Notes: generated by a model not told the origin, from the sequence alone. A stretch of DNA of 64,000 nt from Meandrina meandrites (GCA_963693305.1 OY855910.1:20180362-20244361); one strand, 5' to 3'; shown: positions 1 to 12,480, counted from the stretch's first letter. A program made the numbers and translations.

Positions 1-189
1 TTGCGAAGAGCAATTTAACGGAGGTTCATCACTCGCGATGGCATCATATCAGCGCAGAGAATCTCACAGGACGTAGCTGAGAGCATCTAGCTGAAGAGGC
101 GGCTTGAAGGATATCGACTGGGTGCATACAGTGGAGGGCGTGGTCCTTCAGCCGAGAAACTACAATGAAGAAGGCATCTTGACCAGAAA

Positions 190-1095
190 AAACAAGTGGC
201 TGAATTTTGCAAGGAGTTGCATGCCTATGTAGAGAGTGGCGACGAATTACACCTTCGTGAACCTGAGCGCTTCGTCGATGAAAAGTCTTCTCACTGACAC
301 AATCCTTTCAGAAATGCAGGCCGAGTGGAAGAAGGGGCTTCTGCCGCAGCTGGGAAGTCAAATCTTGAAAAACGCCTCACCCCAAAAAGAAATACACGGA
401 GCAGCAAGTTCCAGCAGTGCTTGAAATTGCCAAGAAATGCCGAAATTCATTTCATGTCAGAAAAATGAAAGTCAATGGGCAACACTCGCAGGAAGCGACT
501 ATCATTCATACAACAGGCGCAACTTATACAGTGACTTTGGCAAATATGCCATTCTGTGACGGTTGTGAATATTGCATCAATCATGAGGTTTGCAGTCATA
601 TTGTATGGGTTATGTTGTATGTGTACTCCTTCACCAAAGTGCACTACTTAACTGTGAGCTGGAGAGCATCTTTAAATCAACAACATGTGTACAACAGTGA
701 TCACACCCGCTACGGCCACACCCGCTGCGGCCAAGGAGACACCCCTCACACCCAACGTCATGAAAGATTTTACAGAGCCAGATTATGAGAAGGAGCAATG
801 GTGCATTTCCCGAGTTGATTCAAAAGACAGGGCACCGTCATGTTCAAGTTGAAAATGCTCCAGACATTTCAAAAAGGGAGACTTTCAGTACAAGTTAAGG
901 CACGCTGGATTCCACCAAACACCACCGGAGACACCTCCAAACTTCAGTCTTCTGACACCTCCTGCAAACATTAAAGTCAATGAGGTCGTAGGAGCCAGCC
1001 TCACCGCAGAAGATTACCAAACTGTACTTGAAGAGCAGTTACCTGTGGAATGGTTGCGAAACTGGTTTATTTCAAAGAACGAGGTCGCTATAGCC
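190..1095 (+). pseudogene. SWIM zinc-finger-like gene remnant
   Basis: Several frames on this strand carry protein-like sequence but are broken by stops and frame changes. The clearest part, about 417-640, reads a stretch ending in C-x2-C, a short gap, then C-x-H followed by IVWVML, which is the layout of a SWIM zinc finger (C-x-C...C-x-H) with one extra residue in the first pair. A later frame (about 785-1,100) reads on through one stop with W-C-I-S-R and cysteine-rich text that could be the rest of the same protein. There is no usable start codon. It may be a retrocopy or a transposon-borne gene; the family call is tentative. Confidence 0.4.
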
Positions 1096-1099
1096 TATT

Positions 1100-1700
1100 G
1101 GGTTGCAAAGCATTTCTATTTTAAAAAACTTACAAAAAACTTACAAAAAACTTACATGCAATAAGGTACAGTATTGTCCAAAAGAAATGCAAGCGACAGT
1201 CACTGAATATTGCACTTTGTTCTCGCGGTTTATCACGGATAAATCTGTGAAATATCGCAGGAATTGGCGAGTGTTGAAACGATAAATCAGTGAGAAATCG
1301 GAGCGATCTTTGCGATATATCACTGTGATGTCGTTCTAGTGAGAAATCGCTGCAACGATATCTCGCAGAGTAAAACAATATATTGTAGTGAAATATCGTC
1401 GATATATCGTAGTGAAGCCAAGTTCCTAGACTTTCACAAAGTCCTTCGACGCGTGGTTTAGGTATGTCACGTACGAAGGACTTTTCCAACTTGCAGCGCG
1501 CCAATTTTACCGACCCAAAAACGGGTCGGTGAATAAATTATGTCCACGGCCAATCAGAGTCGAGAATTCAAATAAAATATCATTCAAATGTAAATTGATG
1601 CTTCTTCACGCGTCATTTCTTGTCACGGCGAGGTCACATCATGCGGGCAGTGAATGAAGCGTTGAAAATTGCTCAGCAGGTCACGGGATACGAGTTGAAG
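1100..1700. other. Non-coding, short simple repeats
   Basis: I see no gene. The left part has three tandem copies of an 11-base AAAAAACTTAC-like unit (about 1,121-1,157). Around 1,300-1,420 the phrases GATATATC and AGTGAAATATCG recur on both strands. Confidence 0.4.
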
Positions 1701-1709
1701 GGGTATAGA

Positions 1710-2095
1710 ATCGTAAAATCCAAGACTTGCCGAGACCCTCATTTAAAATCCGAGACCGAGACTTAACTATTTTTTTTTTCAAATCCGAGCGCGAGAAACC
1801 ACGATTAAAAAATCCGAGTGCCAGCCGCCCTGAACTAGAAATCCCTGAGCGCGAGACTATTACAAACGCTCTGCAGCTCTCTGTGTTGCTGTTGTTGTTG
1901 CCATTGCCTTGTAACGGTTCACACTGATTTTAACTTTCGCTCGGTTTGCGAGAGTCGGAGACTGCAATTTCAAATTTAAAAATTCGAGATACTGAGATCA
2001 GCTTTACTTATTGCGAGCTCGAGATTCCGAGACTCCAGTTTGCGATGCCGAGATTTCGAGACTCGCCTAAAATTTGCTGAGACCCATTATTTTGC
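1710..2095. repeat. Degenerate CCGAGA-rich tract
   Basis: The words AATCCGAG, CCGAGAC and CGAGACT recur irregularly for nearly 400 bases, giving a low-complexity tract. Open frames here are by-products of that composition and are not called as genes. Confidence 0.4.
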
Positions 2096-2114
2096 AAGGA
2101 CCATTCTTCACCCC

Positions 2115-2330
2115 TAGTTGAAAGAATATCAACAACAGGCCATAGAAGTGTATCTTTGTGGAAAAGATGTTTTCGTTTCTGCGCCTACGGTAGCGAGCAA
2201 AAGCCTAACATTTGAATTAGCACCGTTTGCACTGTACTACATGCGAGATGGATTCACTTTCTTGACTACCGTCTTGTTCTTGTCGGCACAATTTCTACTA
2301 CAAATGATGTTAAATTGTGGTCAATTCCGC
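2115..2330 (+). pseudogene. RecQ-like helicase fragment
   Basis: The frame opens with KEYQQQAIE, then GKDVFVSAPT, KSLTFELAP, the usual start of a RecQ-family superfamily-2 helicase core (Q-x-x-AI, then motif I). Motif I should read PTGAGKS or close to it; here the two glycine positions are changed (PTVASKS), so ATP binding would be lost. The similarity stops after about 60 residues, there is no ATG, and no helicase motifs Ia-VI follow. I read it as a decayed fragment, possibly moved here by a transposon. Confidence 0.5.
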
Positions 2331-2864
2331 TATCCCCATTGCTGTCCGGCAAGGATTTCCAGGTCTAAGCATATAGCTTCCTTAGCACAAAGGAAACAAA
2401 TTTGCTCTTTTGAGCCAGGAGAAACCGAAACTCGAGTGATGGTTTTGGTCGGAGTTGACCCCACGCTACTTTCGGCCATCACAAACAAGAATTCTTGAAA
2501 CTTGACTCCTGTTAGTTAAGTCACACGCTCGCAGAAGGACCACCCCCTGATAATTGATAATATTGATACCTCTTCCTTTTGGCGGGAAACCAGATTCAAA
2601 ATTCTTCAAGCAGGACAAGTCGCCCTCTTGCTACTTCGTCACTCGCGGTTGTCGCTTCGCGACTCGCTGCGGGTCGCTTCGCGACGCTTTTCGGCTCGCT
2701 ATGCTCGCCAAAAGAGGGTGACTTGGTGCAAGTCTACCAAGTTCCCTGCAACAATGTATCGTAGTGAAGCAATTGTGTGTGATGAATTAGTGTTGAAGTC
2801 TATGTACATGTAACAAATAATCTCATGTTCCATTTACAAGGCATAACATTGCAACAATTTTTAT

Positions 2865-3478
2865 AATAATAAATAATAATAATATTTAATATTTATATTG
2901 CGCATTTTCTATAAAATAATCAAATGCGCATTACAATAAATACAAAAAATAAAAACCTATTTACAATTTCTATGAAGTCAAAAACGAAACTTACACTATT
3001 TACAATTAACTATAAGAAAAATAATTTACGGAAGAACTATATAAAAATCTAAATATAACCTAACCTAAGTGCAATGTGATTACTTAAGGTCTACACTAGA
3101 GTTTGCTTATCAAGTAATCCAGGTGATTGGGTTATATATCATCCCTGGTTTATAAACCTGTTTATTTACCTGATTTGTATGTCTGTCACTCAAGTTGAAG
3201 CACTTAAATCTTATGCTTCTCACAGACGCATGAGTTTCCGCATTTATATGTGTAAATAAACAAACCTACATTCTCACCAGTGAGAGAATTATTGTGAAGT
3301 TTCCAAAGGTTCTTATGGAGCATTTAAAATTCTCAATGCGCTTACAATTGCATTTGATTAAAAAGAATTTTAAGAAAACGATAAAATTAAAAATGCTGTT
3401 AAATACAGAAATTCAGTATTAAGATAAGAAGAGTTAAAATATTAAACTAGCTAAAAAATCTAACTAAAACATGCAATT
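2865..3478 (-). mobile_element. LINE 3' UTR and tail (part 1 of split copy)
   Basis: On the minus strand this is the downstream part of a LINE whose coding end lies at 5,781-6,000. It runs as AT-rich untranslated sequence and finishes in an ATT/TTAT-repeat tail at about 2,865-2,900, the usual end of CR1/L2-like elements. The DNA transposon at 3,479-5,776 sits inside this 3' UTR and separates the two halves. Confidence 0.55.
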
Positions 3479-5776
3479 GAAGGGCTCGGTCGAAAAAGGG
3501 CCCTAGCATTTTTTGGCAAAAATGAAAATCGTCAAAACAACTCCAAATTTCGCATGCGAGTTTGTTTATGTGTTAAACATTGTCCTGCATTTATTTTCGC
3601 CAGTGTTCGCTTGTTTTTGGAGAAATAAAGAAGAGAATATACTATCAGCAAATCATTGTTCCAGAACGAATCTAAATGTTTATGCTGGTTTCATTGTTCG
3701 GAATAACAAAAGGTTTTTTGTTTTCTCTTCCTGTTTTTGTAATTCAATTGGAATTTACTTGCTCGCTCGCTTGCTCAAACAAGAGATCTGAAAACGGACG
3801 GTACAGCAAAAATTGCGACGTAAGCTTTCCGCGCGCAAAGCCTCTTCAGATTTTAATCGGACAAGTTGAATGCTCACATCCACCGCGCATGAAGTGCACT
3901 TCTCTCCACTGATTTTCGCTTATTTGACATATATTTGCGTCCGTCTGGTGGTGGAAGGACATCATCTGTACACCCGCAAGCTCACCAGCATGCCTTTAAG
4001 AAACAAGGCGTGTTTGTTCCATGATCGCTAAAATGACGGTCGGAACTCTGATTCCAGACGGAAAGAGTTTAAACGCACTTCTCGTCCAAACCAAGTTCAC
4101 CTTCATTTGTTTGGGCTCATTTGCCATCATTTGGCGTGTTGAATGTTTGGAAATGATGACTGGCTTTTAGACTCTATTATTTTCTGTTGAATTTTGAGCG
4201 TAGGACTTCCCGTGTCAAAGAAACTCAGGGATATCCCATAATAATCTTTAATGCATTGATCGTGATTATTGCATTATTTTTGAGCGTGACTTGGCAGTTG
4301 GGCGAAAGGCGTGGCGGCAAAGTCTTCATTCATTTCACTTGTGCAAAACGCTTTCGCGTGGATTTATAGTGCCCAAAAAGAACAGAATAGGAGCTTACTG
4401 CAAGTCAAGCGGAATGAAAATCAACCGTTTAGATTTTGTGAGTGCGCAACATGGAACTCCATTGATTGTTTCATCGCTGTCTGTCGAGAGGAATGAAAGG
4501 ACAAGACTGAACCCGGGCTCGCATGTAAGTTTTTTGTTTGTTTAAGCTTACTTGTTCTTTTCCATCGGTTTTCCAGCCGGCTTAAATTCGATTCAGTGTA
4601 TTCATAAGAGTAGGAGAAACAGTAGGAGAAACAGCCTATTCAGTTTAAAACTAACTTCTTTTGTGTTCTCTGAAAAAACCGTGTTATGAAACCAGACTTT
4701 TACTGCCATTTTCGAGCTACCGTGAACGGCTAACTTCTTAACGCGTTTTCTCACGATCGAGCAAAACATTCAAGTTTGTCTAGACAAACTGTCGCGTTTT
4801 ACAAGTGAACCAAAGATCAGTCAACGAAGATCGCTGTCTCAGCATTTACCAGAAATATAAAGCCACCATTTGCTGTTGACATTCATTGAAGAAACATAAA
4901 ACGTTGACGCAAAAGTTTTCGAAACCTGTGTTTCATGACCAGAAACACACAGGCCGAGTTGCCAAAACTTGACATGTTTACGCTCCAAACGCGATGGTTT
5001 GTGTAGGCAAACTTGAATGCTTTACGCGTGAAAATTTGTGGAAAAAAGTTCGCCGTTCACAGTAGTTCGAAAATGGAAGTATCTTTTTTTAGTGAAACGG
5101 ACTGAATTTGCTTTGCTTACGGCAGTGTTATTCACAAAAAAATAATCATTTCCCTTAGCGAAATTTACCGCTGAGAAATTTCGAATACGTTTTCTTCCGT
5201 AATAATTTTGTAATTCGTCGCGCAGACAAAGCATAAATGGCAAGCGCTTTGCTGATAGCATTACAGTAGTATCATCACAGTAGTATCTACGAAATGTCAC
5301 ATCTTGCTCTTTTTTTACTTTTCCATAAAACAGCGCACGAGAAAGTTTCTTTTTATATAGTAGTGTTTTCTTTTTTCACGGATTGCAAAACGTTCACTCT
5401 CTAGACACTAATCCTTGACTCTATTTAGATACCGACTCATGCCGTGCAATTCAAAAGAAGAGATTTCTTTATTTTTGCTAGGATAACCCTATGCTAACCC
5501 TAACCCTAACCTAACCCTAACCCCAATGTTTGTAGAGTTAAAACAGTAATCGGTTCAACTTCGCTGATTTCATTGTTTTGCGGAACAAAAGGTTTCTTTC
5601 ATCAAAGTCCAGTTTTTGCGTGCGTAATTTGTGGGAAACAAGGCAGACAACAGCAGGAAAAAATACAGGACACTGTTTAACACACTTAAACAAACTCGCA
5701 TGCGAAATTTGGAGTTGTTTTGACAATTTTCATTTTTGCCAAAAAATGCTAGGGCCCTTTTTCGATCGAGCCCTTC
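3479..5776. mobile_element. Non-autonomous DNA transposon with inverted ends
   Basis: The left end begins GAAGGGCTCGGTCGAAAAAG and the right end is its inverted match with one difference (GATCG). Similarity continues inward for roughly 100 bases (GGGCCCTAGCATTTTTTGGC, then a GCATGCGA block). AATT flanks both sides (3,475-3,478 and 5,777-5,780), a likely 4-bp target duplication. No transposase can be read in 2,298 bp, so it must depend on another element. Superfamily not assigned. Confidence 0.65.
5494..5524. repeat. Interstitial telomere-type repeat
   Basis: A short run of CTAACCCTAACCCTAAC-type units, that is TTAGGG on the other strand, the animal telomere repeat. It is about five slightly imperfect units, inside the DNA transposon. 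Confidence 0.75.
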
Positions 5777-5780
5777 AATT

Positions 5781-6000
5781 ATTGAAATCTATGACTAGGT
5801 TAAAAACTGTTACAAAACAGAAATGTTTTATGGTTCTTTTTAAAAATCGCTATGCTCTCAGACTGTTCGATATCAAAAGGTAGGTTGTTCCAAAGTTTTG
5901 TGGCGTAAAAAGAGAAGGATCTTTTTGACCGTATGTGCATGTTTTCACGAAGGAAAAGATACATCAGATATGGTCATTCTGATGCAATAAATGATGCAGA
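5781..6000 (-). mobile_element. LINE reverse transcriptase C-terminus (part 2)
   Basis: The minus strand encodes RSKRSF, then KLWNNLPFDI, then IFKKNHKTFLF and a stop at about 5,800. This matches the conserved C-terminal end of CR1/L2-type LINE polyproteins (SF...A-x-K-L-W-N-x-L-P...FK). Only the last 50 or so codons are readable, so the copy is strongly 5' truncated. Its 3' UTR resumes at 3,478 beyond the inserted DNA transposon. Confidence 0.65.
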
Positions 6001-7772
6001 GAATGACTCAGGCAAACAACATGTCCTCCACCAATTTGGCCATGGTGGAATGGGCTAGAGTTTTTTTAGTTTTTGGTATGGGATCCCTGTGGACGCAACA
6101 AGATGGCGTTTAGGCCGCGAAATGCTGATACAGGTAGGAATCTATGTGGAAAATTAATGGATGCCAAGAATGTTTACTTCTTTGAAAAGCAGCTGCAAAC
6201 CAAATTTATGCAGGACTAAAACTGTTGTAATTGGCAGTGAAAAAAAAACAGCTAAATCTTGCCATCCTTGTACCTATGCTACATTATTTTCACACAGCAA
6301 TCAATTAAAAACAAAAACTACCAAAAAAAATCAAACAAAAAAAAAGAGAAAAATTTAACTTGGCTCAAACTTGACTTATGACTTGAACTTGACTCAGGCT
6401 CGAACTTGACTCATGATACGATCAAACTCAGATCTGAAAACTGACACAACTTCAAATTCGTTCATAAATGAAGCATAAACAGATGGTAGACTTATGAGAT
6501 TAAACTTATGCTTAGTGCATGCATTTACGTTTGATACCTAATGTTTGGAGAGGGCTTGTGAATTCTGCAGGGCAAAGCTTTCAAACCACTACAATAGTAT
6601 CGGAGGCCTCAATATTGGAGACGAACATGGCAACGACATGAATTATCAGCGAAGGTCAATTTCTTCCTTTCCATCAGTGTAGCCTTTAACAGTCTTTTAT
6701 CCTTCACTCCAGTGAACTTCACCTTTATTTGAGCTCAATTAATTTTCAGCCTTGCTCAGCTGCAGGTTGAACAGCTCTTTTTGACTTGCAGTACGTATAT
6801 CAAGTTCAAGTTGGCAATTATTCCAGATCTTCCCATTAAGAGGTTGTCCTAAATCAATTGGCCTGAGTTGCCATGATGTAGATGAGTGAATAGAGTGCAG
6901 TGTCCTACAAACTACAATAGCCAACATTCAACAAAAGGCAGATGTTTGATATCAAACATGAAAGATACACAGGTCAAGGGTTTTCCAGAGTATGGTCCCC
7001 ATGTTGGGTGACTTCATTTGCACGCATGCACACAAGGAAGTATGTATGTAATTTCTATGCTCGCATGAGAGTTATGGGGCTCTGCTCAGCGGCCCTTTGG
7101 GCCGTTGGGGAGCTCCGCTATTATATATGTGAAAAGGTCAGATGAAATAAATCGATCTTTCTGATTGGTCCATTAAAAAAATCCTGGCTTCTGATTGGCT
7201 ACTGCCAAAACTGCTGTCCTATACTACGAGCTTGAACTTCATTATTTTATTATACAGTATTAAATTTTGTGAGTCTTTCAAAATCGTGAAAATCGTGAAA
7301 TTTAGTACTTTAGCGAGAGTAAGGTAACAGAAAGCCAGTGAAGGTCAAATAAAACAGGCATAATGTGTTCAAATTGACGAGTCTGAGTAACAACTCTTGT
7401 GCAGAGTTCCGAAAATAATTATTGAAGTTTCTTCAACTGCATTTTCATTTTTAACTGCTGGTTAAACAAGAATAATATTAATAACACTTACATGTATAAT
7501 TATTATGATGATGATAAATGATCTATAGAGCATCATATCCATGGCTCATGCCACTTTACAATAAAATAGTATTAAAAACGGAAATTACATTAAAAATTTA
7601 CGTCAGTGATAACAAAATCTAAACTAATCTTATCTAATTCAATCAAATCTGACCTGACATGATGTGATCTAATCTAATCATATTTGCCCTTTCTCGGCCA
7701 CACTGCTTGGAAATCACCAAGAAACTGAATTTTTTAATACAATTTCATCTGCTGTGGCCAGAGTAAAACTCT
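6000..7772. other. Intergenic, no gene recognised
   Basis: I find no coherent coding sequence. Around 6,230-6,360 there is an A-rich stretch and around 6,360-6,430 an irregular GACTT-rich run. From about 7,600 the words TCTAATC and ATCTAATC recur. Confidence 0.4.
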
Positions 7773-7785
7773 GAGCTCTGGCATG

Positions 7786-8099
7786 GTAAGGTAAAGGTAA
7801 AGTCTCTGTCAAGCCAAGTGGCCCATACCGCCGGATCGATCCGGAGCTTATCCCAGTTTCCGTAGCATTAAGTGACTAGGAGTATTTCTACTCCCCCATG
7901 GATGGGATGCCAGTCCATTGCAGGGTTACCCCCCAGCATTATTTCGCCGGTACCCATTTATACACCTGGGTGGAGAGAAGCACCATGAAAGTTAAGTGTC
8001 TTGCTTAAGAACACAACACAATGACCCCGGCCAGGGCTCAAACCCACACCATTCGATCCGTAGTCCAGCACACTAACCATTAGGCCACCGTGCCTCCCA
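7786..8099 (-). mobile_element. tRNA-derived SINE, copy 1
   Basis: Read on the minus strand, the head has an A-box-like TGGCCTAATGGTTAGTG and further on a B-box-like GGGTTTGAGCCC, spaced as in a tRNA promoter for RNA polymerase III. A unique body of about 220 bases follows, ending in a short TTTACC-type tail. The 13-bp sequence GAGCTCTGGCATG flanks it exactly at 7,773-7,785 and 8,100-8,112, a target duplication typical of LINE-driven insertion. A second copy lies at 10,976-11,277. Confidence 0.8.
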
Positions 8100-8142
8100 G
8101 AGCTCTGGCATGACCGCTGTCTAAAGGAGCCAACTCCTTTAA

Positions 8143-8661
8143 CCCTATCCAGACCGGGGGGGGGGGGGGGAGTGCCCGTGCTGACTTTGAACATTTATAA
8201 CTTTTTCAAGATTCAACCAAACGCTGCCAAACTTTACGAGTTTTTCAAAAATTTATCTGGGAATAAATTGGTAGGATAGGTTGTTGTGTCTGGAACTTGA
8301 CGTTACCATGGCAACATCATTTTGACAGACATGTTTTTCCAAATTTGTAATTTTTGTGTTGCCATTAATAAAAATTAACTTTAATTCAACTATTTTCACC
8401 TCTTTTAGGTTTTTTTGCACTGTTTTACAGATTTTGAGTATTTTTCAGTAATTTTGGGCGGTTTTCTGATGTTTTGGAAAAATTGTGAAATCCAAGATGT
8501 GACGTCATCACCGCACCTGACGTATATAAAAAGACATACTATATATCCTGTAAGTTTTATTGCGATTGCTTAAATATTCTGGAATTTACGGCGGGGGGGG
8601 GGGGGGGGGGGGTCCCCCCCCCGGTCTGAAAAGATCCAAAAAAAGCCTGGTATGAATAGGG
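8143..8661. mobile_element. TTAA-target MITE with poly-G ends
   Basis: TTAA flanks both ends (8,139-8,142 and 8,662-8,665). The ends are inverted: CCCTATCC at the left, GAATAGGG at the right. Near each end lies CAGACCGGGG or its inverse, leading into long G or C runs. A TTAA target is the mark of piggyBac-like transposition. No transposase is present in the 519 bp. The left end recurs at 11,319 beside the second SINE copy. Confidence 0.6.
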
Positions 8662-8665
8662 TTAA

Positions 8666-10888
8666 GCCCTTTTCAAAGCACAGGCGTGATACGCACATTA
8701 CATTAAGTTTCTTTTCTAAAACTAGGGACACTACAGTTGACACTACAGCTGCCCCTGGTGTTGACAAACTAACACATGGTTTTTGGCCTTCTCTTCTTCA
8801 AGGTGCGACAAGGACGTGCCATGTGAAAAAAACATGTTGAAGCCAAGTGAATGAGCAAAACAAAGCAAAATTATGCAAAATTTCGGAAAGATTAATGACC
8901 GCATAAATGTAATAACAAGGGCGCGACTGCAACAGCTTGAAATCATTTATTTTGCCGTGTTTTGCTGAAATAATGAGCTATCTCCAGTGGGGATAAACTT
9001 TAGCAATGGCCAAAAGTTTTAAAACTACCATTTGAGCCCAATTGTTTTCAATATACAGCTATTTCAGCAAATGTTTTCAGATCAAAGCTTAAAGACAAGA
9101 CCAAAAGGTAGTATGGATAGAAGAGAGTTACTGCACATGCTGAATATCAATGAAAAAAAAACAAAAGGACACAAAAAACTTGAATGTTTGTAACAGCATG
9201 TTTCTACGTCATCATAACCCATTTCTTACTCAATTGCGGGCATTCTGTGATGAAACATCACCATTAACCAACGAGTGCATGCAGCCCTGTTCAGGAAAAT
9301 CGAGATTATATCTGGTATGCAAACTGCATATTCTGACTGTAAGTACACCTTTATATACACATAACCTTCAATGACTGCCTCCTCAGGCTTTCGCTTCTGG
9401 GCGAAAGCCCTACAGGGGCAATAAAACAAAACCCTGTAAATGTAATTTGTGATGATAATAGCAAAAATAAGTTTTAAACGTGATAAGTAATTAAACCTTT
9501 TTTAACATAAAGAATTGTGCACGCTCTTTTAGTAGCTGAAAACTGGGCCTGGAAATGGAGCTTCCATTTTTCTTTTATGCTCGGACAGAAGAAGTGTTGA
9601 CCAGTCAATAGCTTTACACATACAGCTATTTCAATTATCTTTGTCAGATTAAAGCCTCAAGCCTAGGAGTCAAGACTGAATGGTGGCATGGGTATCTACT
9701 GGAATTTATTTGTTTGTTTTTGAATGTGAAATATTTGATTTATATTTTCTTTCGCTGCATGTTATGTGGCTTGGATTATTCTTTTAAAATACATGTGGCG
9801 AAGGAAGATCTTTTCTTCACCTGTCTGAAGAGAAAGGAAACCCAAAGAGTCTTATTTGCTATATTACTGTATCTCATTACTATTCAGCAACACACTACCT
9901 TCGCCCACACTACCTTTCAGTCTTGTCTTAAAGCTTTACTCTGACAACATTAATTGAAATAGCTGTAAACTGTTTAATTTTTTACTTTGATTCATCCATC
10001 CTTCATTATTTTCATTATTTTGATTCATCAATCCTCCATTATTTTATTTAAAATCCTACCTGTATTGTTTTGAATTTTGAAAGCAAAGAGGCGATTGACA
10101 CATAATTATTCCGGCATACTGTCATGTAGACAACTTGCAACAACAATATGACAAAAAGCAGAAACAAAGCAAATTAGAGTGTGTTGGTGTACAATGTACC
10201 TGTAGGTGAAAACTGCAGTGAATTCACTCTGACTTCTGGTTGGATTCTGCGTGAGCTCATATCACCTGCAATTGAACAAACAGGGTTTCATGTGTTCAAC
10301 AATTCTTTTTAAGCTTTTTATGTTGCTTTATAGTAGTATAGTAGGCAATAGGTAATCCTGTTTTATCTTTGAGCAGGAATCTCATTAGCATGAGCAGGAA
10401 TACATCAACCCTTTCACTGCTGAATTTCCTCCCCAAAACGCGTTTTTTAACCGTTTAACCAAACTTTTGTTGTTACAATGCTAATTTTGCTCAAAATTCG
10501 CTATAAAAGCATTCTTTTACATTGCAGCAACATAAAGATTCCGTGTAACATTGTACAATTTTTCAGTTTGGTGCATGCGCATAAGCCAAAATTTGGACTT
10601 GTTTTTTTTTTTTTGCTGAAACCGTTCCAAATTTTCTCTTACTCCTTTTCCTTCTTTTTTGTCCTGCTTTCTTATCCTCATTCCTTTTTACTCTTCACAT
10701 CCTTCTTTCTGGCAGGAAAAGTTTGGACAAAATCATCAGTAATCAGTGATCAGTTACAGGTGTGTTGCCCTGTTTATGCACTGATTTCGCACCAAAAACA
10801 GAGCGTTTTTTTCGATTAGTTCCGTCAGAAGGCAGTCGATATACAAAATGCATAGTCCTATGGAAAGATCAATCGATGCTGTGTCAGT
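8666..10888. other. Intergenic, no gene recognised
   Basis: No supportable coding region in about 2.2 kb. There is a short hairpin CTTTCGC...GCGAAAG near 9,391-9,407. Near 10,406 the text CAACCCTTTCACTGC resembles the end of another MITE family but no partner end was found. Confidence 0.4.
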
Positions 10889-11978
10889 TGCTTATTAACC
10901 ACGCGGCCATGGGCCGAGCGCGGTTCTTGCTCTGCACGGGATTTATTATTTTTTTTACTTTTTTTTTCTTGTCGGTAAAAAAGGTAAAGTCTGCGTCGAG
11001 CCTACTAGTGGCTCATACCGCCGGAGCTTATCCCGGTTTCCGTAGCATTAAGCGACTAGGAGTATTTCTACTCCCCCCTGGATGGGATGCTAGTCCATTG
11101 CAGGGTTACCCCCAGCAGTATTTCGCCGGTACCCATTTATACACCTGGGTGGAGAGAAGCACTATGAGAGTTAAGTGCCTTGCTTAAGAACACAACACAG
11201 TGACCCCGACCAGGACTCGAACCCGGACCGTTCGATCCGGAGTCCAGCACACTAACCATTAGGCCACCGTGCCTCCCAGAGCTCTGGCTTGACCACTGTC
11301 TAAAGGAGCCAACTCCTTTAACCCTATCCAGACCGGGGGGGGGGGGGGGGGAAAGTCGGTAACTAGACCCAAACCTCCACTCGGCCAAATTGTGATCGGG
11401 ACTGAATCACGCAACCTGTGATGTTTATTGCCCAAAAGCTGTTGAAACATAAATGCACAGAAAAAGTTACGGATATCATTTTCTTTATTGTGTATAAAAT
11501 ATTTTTTCTTTTGGTCTTATTCAAAGGGACAATTGAATACACTAAAAAAGGTATTACGTCAGCCATGGAATGCGCTTACTTTGCAGCTTTCACTTTCACT
11601 ACGTGACAAATAAGATTGTGACAGATAAGATTGCAAGTTTATTTCGCCAAAGTGAAGGTCTTTATAATTAATTTATTTGCAATTTTGCGAGTATTTCTTG
11701 TGGGTTTAGGCTATTGAAATGAATTCTTTGGCTGTTTTAATCGAAGCGAGTTCAGAGATTAGAAGGAAAATTAAATATTCGCTGAGGTAAACAATTGAGC
11801 GTGCCTGTACTTGCAGGGGTTACGTCATTAGTAGGGAAAACACCACCTAGCTGAAGATAACGTAAACCACGGATTGTGTGACTCGCGTGACTACTTTACT
11901 AGTCCTATTACTCATAGTGCAAACAGCTTTAGTTGAACTGTGACTTTTGAGAAAGAAAACTGTTATTAACCGCGCGCC
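10889..11978. repeat. About 0.7-kb repeat unit, split by a SINE
   Basis: This is a unit of a repeat family seen again at 14,005 and from 22,505 to 26,640. Recognition phrases are GGCCATGGGCCGAGCG, TCTGCACAGGATTTATTATT, CCAAAAGCTGTTGAAAC, TATTACGTCAGCCATGGAA and GGATTGTGTGACTCGCGTGA, always in the same order. Here the SINE copy and part of a MITE end (10,976-11,346) interrupt it. The RTE-like LINE enters just after 11,978. No protein is encoded; the family is not one I recognise. Confidence 0.65.
10976..11277 (-). mobile_element. tRNA-derived SINE, copy 2
   Basis: Same SINE as 7,786-8,099, with the A box TGGCCTAATGGTTAG and a good B box GGGTTCGAGTCC on the minus strand. Unlike copy 1 it has no target duplication, but its head side continues with the same 65 bases that flank copy 1, including GAGCTCTGGCTTGAC, AAAGGAGCCAACTCCTTT and the poly-G MITE end. 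So SINE and flank arrived together as part of a larger mobile or duplicated block. Confidence 0.75.
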
Positions 11979-11993
11979 ATGGGCCGAGCGTGG

Positions 11994-12480
11994 CTTTTCC
12001 GATCTTAGTGTGAAACCTTGCTGTTATTATCCTGGAGGATACTGGGTTCCATCCTATGAGTGACTTCGCAGCTTGTGGAGTCAGCATAAATCCAACACCC
12101 TCTGTGTGGGGAGCATTTGAGTCCTCGTGGCCTGAGTAGAGGACAGTCTGCCCTGTTGACAGCCTTATGCAGCCTGACTCTATCCATCTCGTCTCACAAA
12201 GGCCCAAGATTGACAGATTGTAAGTGGTCATCTCAGCAGCAATCTGAGCAGCTTTACCTGCTTCGTACATGGTCCTGACGTTCCACGTGCCAAATAGTGT
12301 GGTTGTCTTTGGGGTAAGGAGAGGGTTCGGCATCGCTGCTTCCCTTCGGCTTTCACAGCGGTGCTTCATACAAGCCCCTGAAGGGGCATTCTCTCCTACA
12401 AAGACAGATGTGATTTCGTGCATGTTTCTCATGGTTTCTGTAATCCTTGATATCCATTTGATGGGTGATTGGCCCTTCAA
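11994..12480 (-). pseudogene. LINE apurinic endonuclease N-terminus, inverted
   Basis: The minus-strand frame carries TLFGTWNVRTMYEAGK and ILGLCETRWI, conserved early motifs of the exonuclease/endonuclease/phosphatase domain in RTE-type LINEs (the type often annotated craniofacial development protein 2). It stops at the insertion edge at about one third of the domain, so the catalytic set is incomplete. The upstream part to about 12,640 on this strand would be the element's 5' region. Confidence 0.75.

Noticed and set aside
8020..8099. A true tRNA gene on the minus strand
   Set aside because: A and B boxes are there, but the body continues as a SINE, a 13-bp target duplication flanks it, and the tRNA stems do not close well.
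7958..8194. Minus-strand frame of 78 codons with PPPPPGLDRVKGV
   Set aside because: It spans the SINE head and the poly-G MITE end and recurs with the second SINE copy, so it is repeat sequence.
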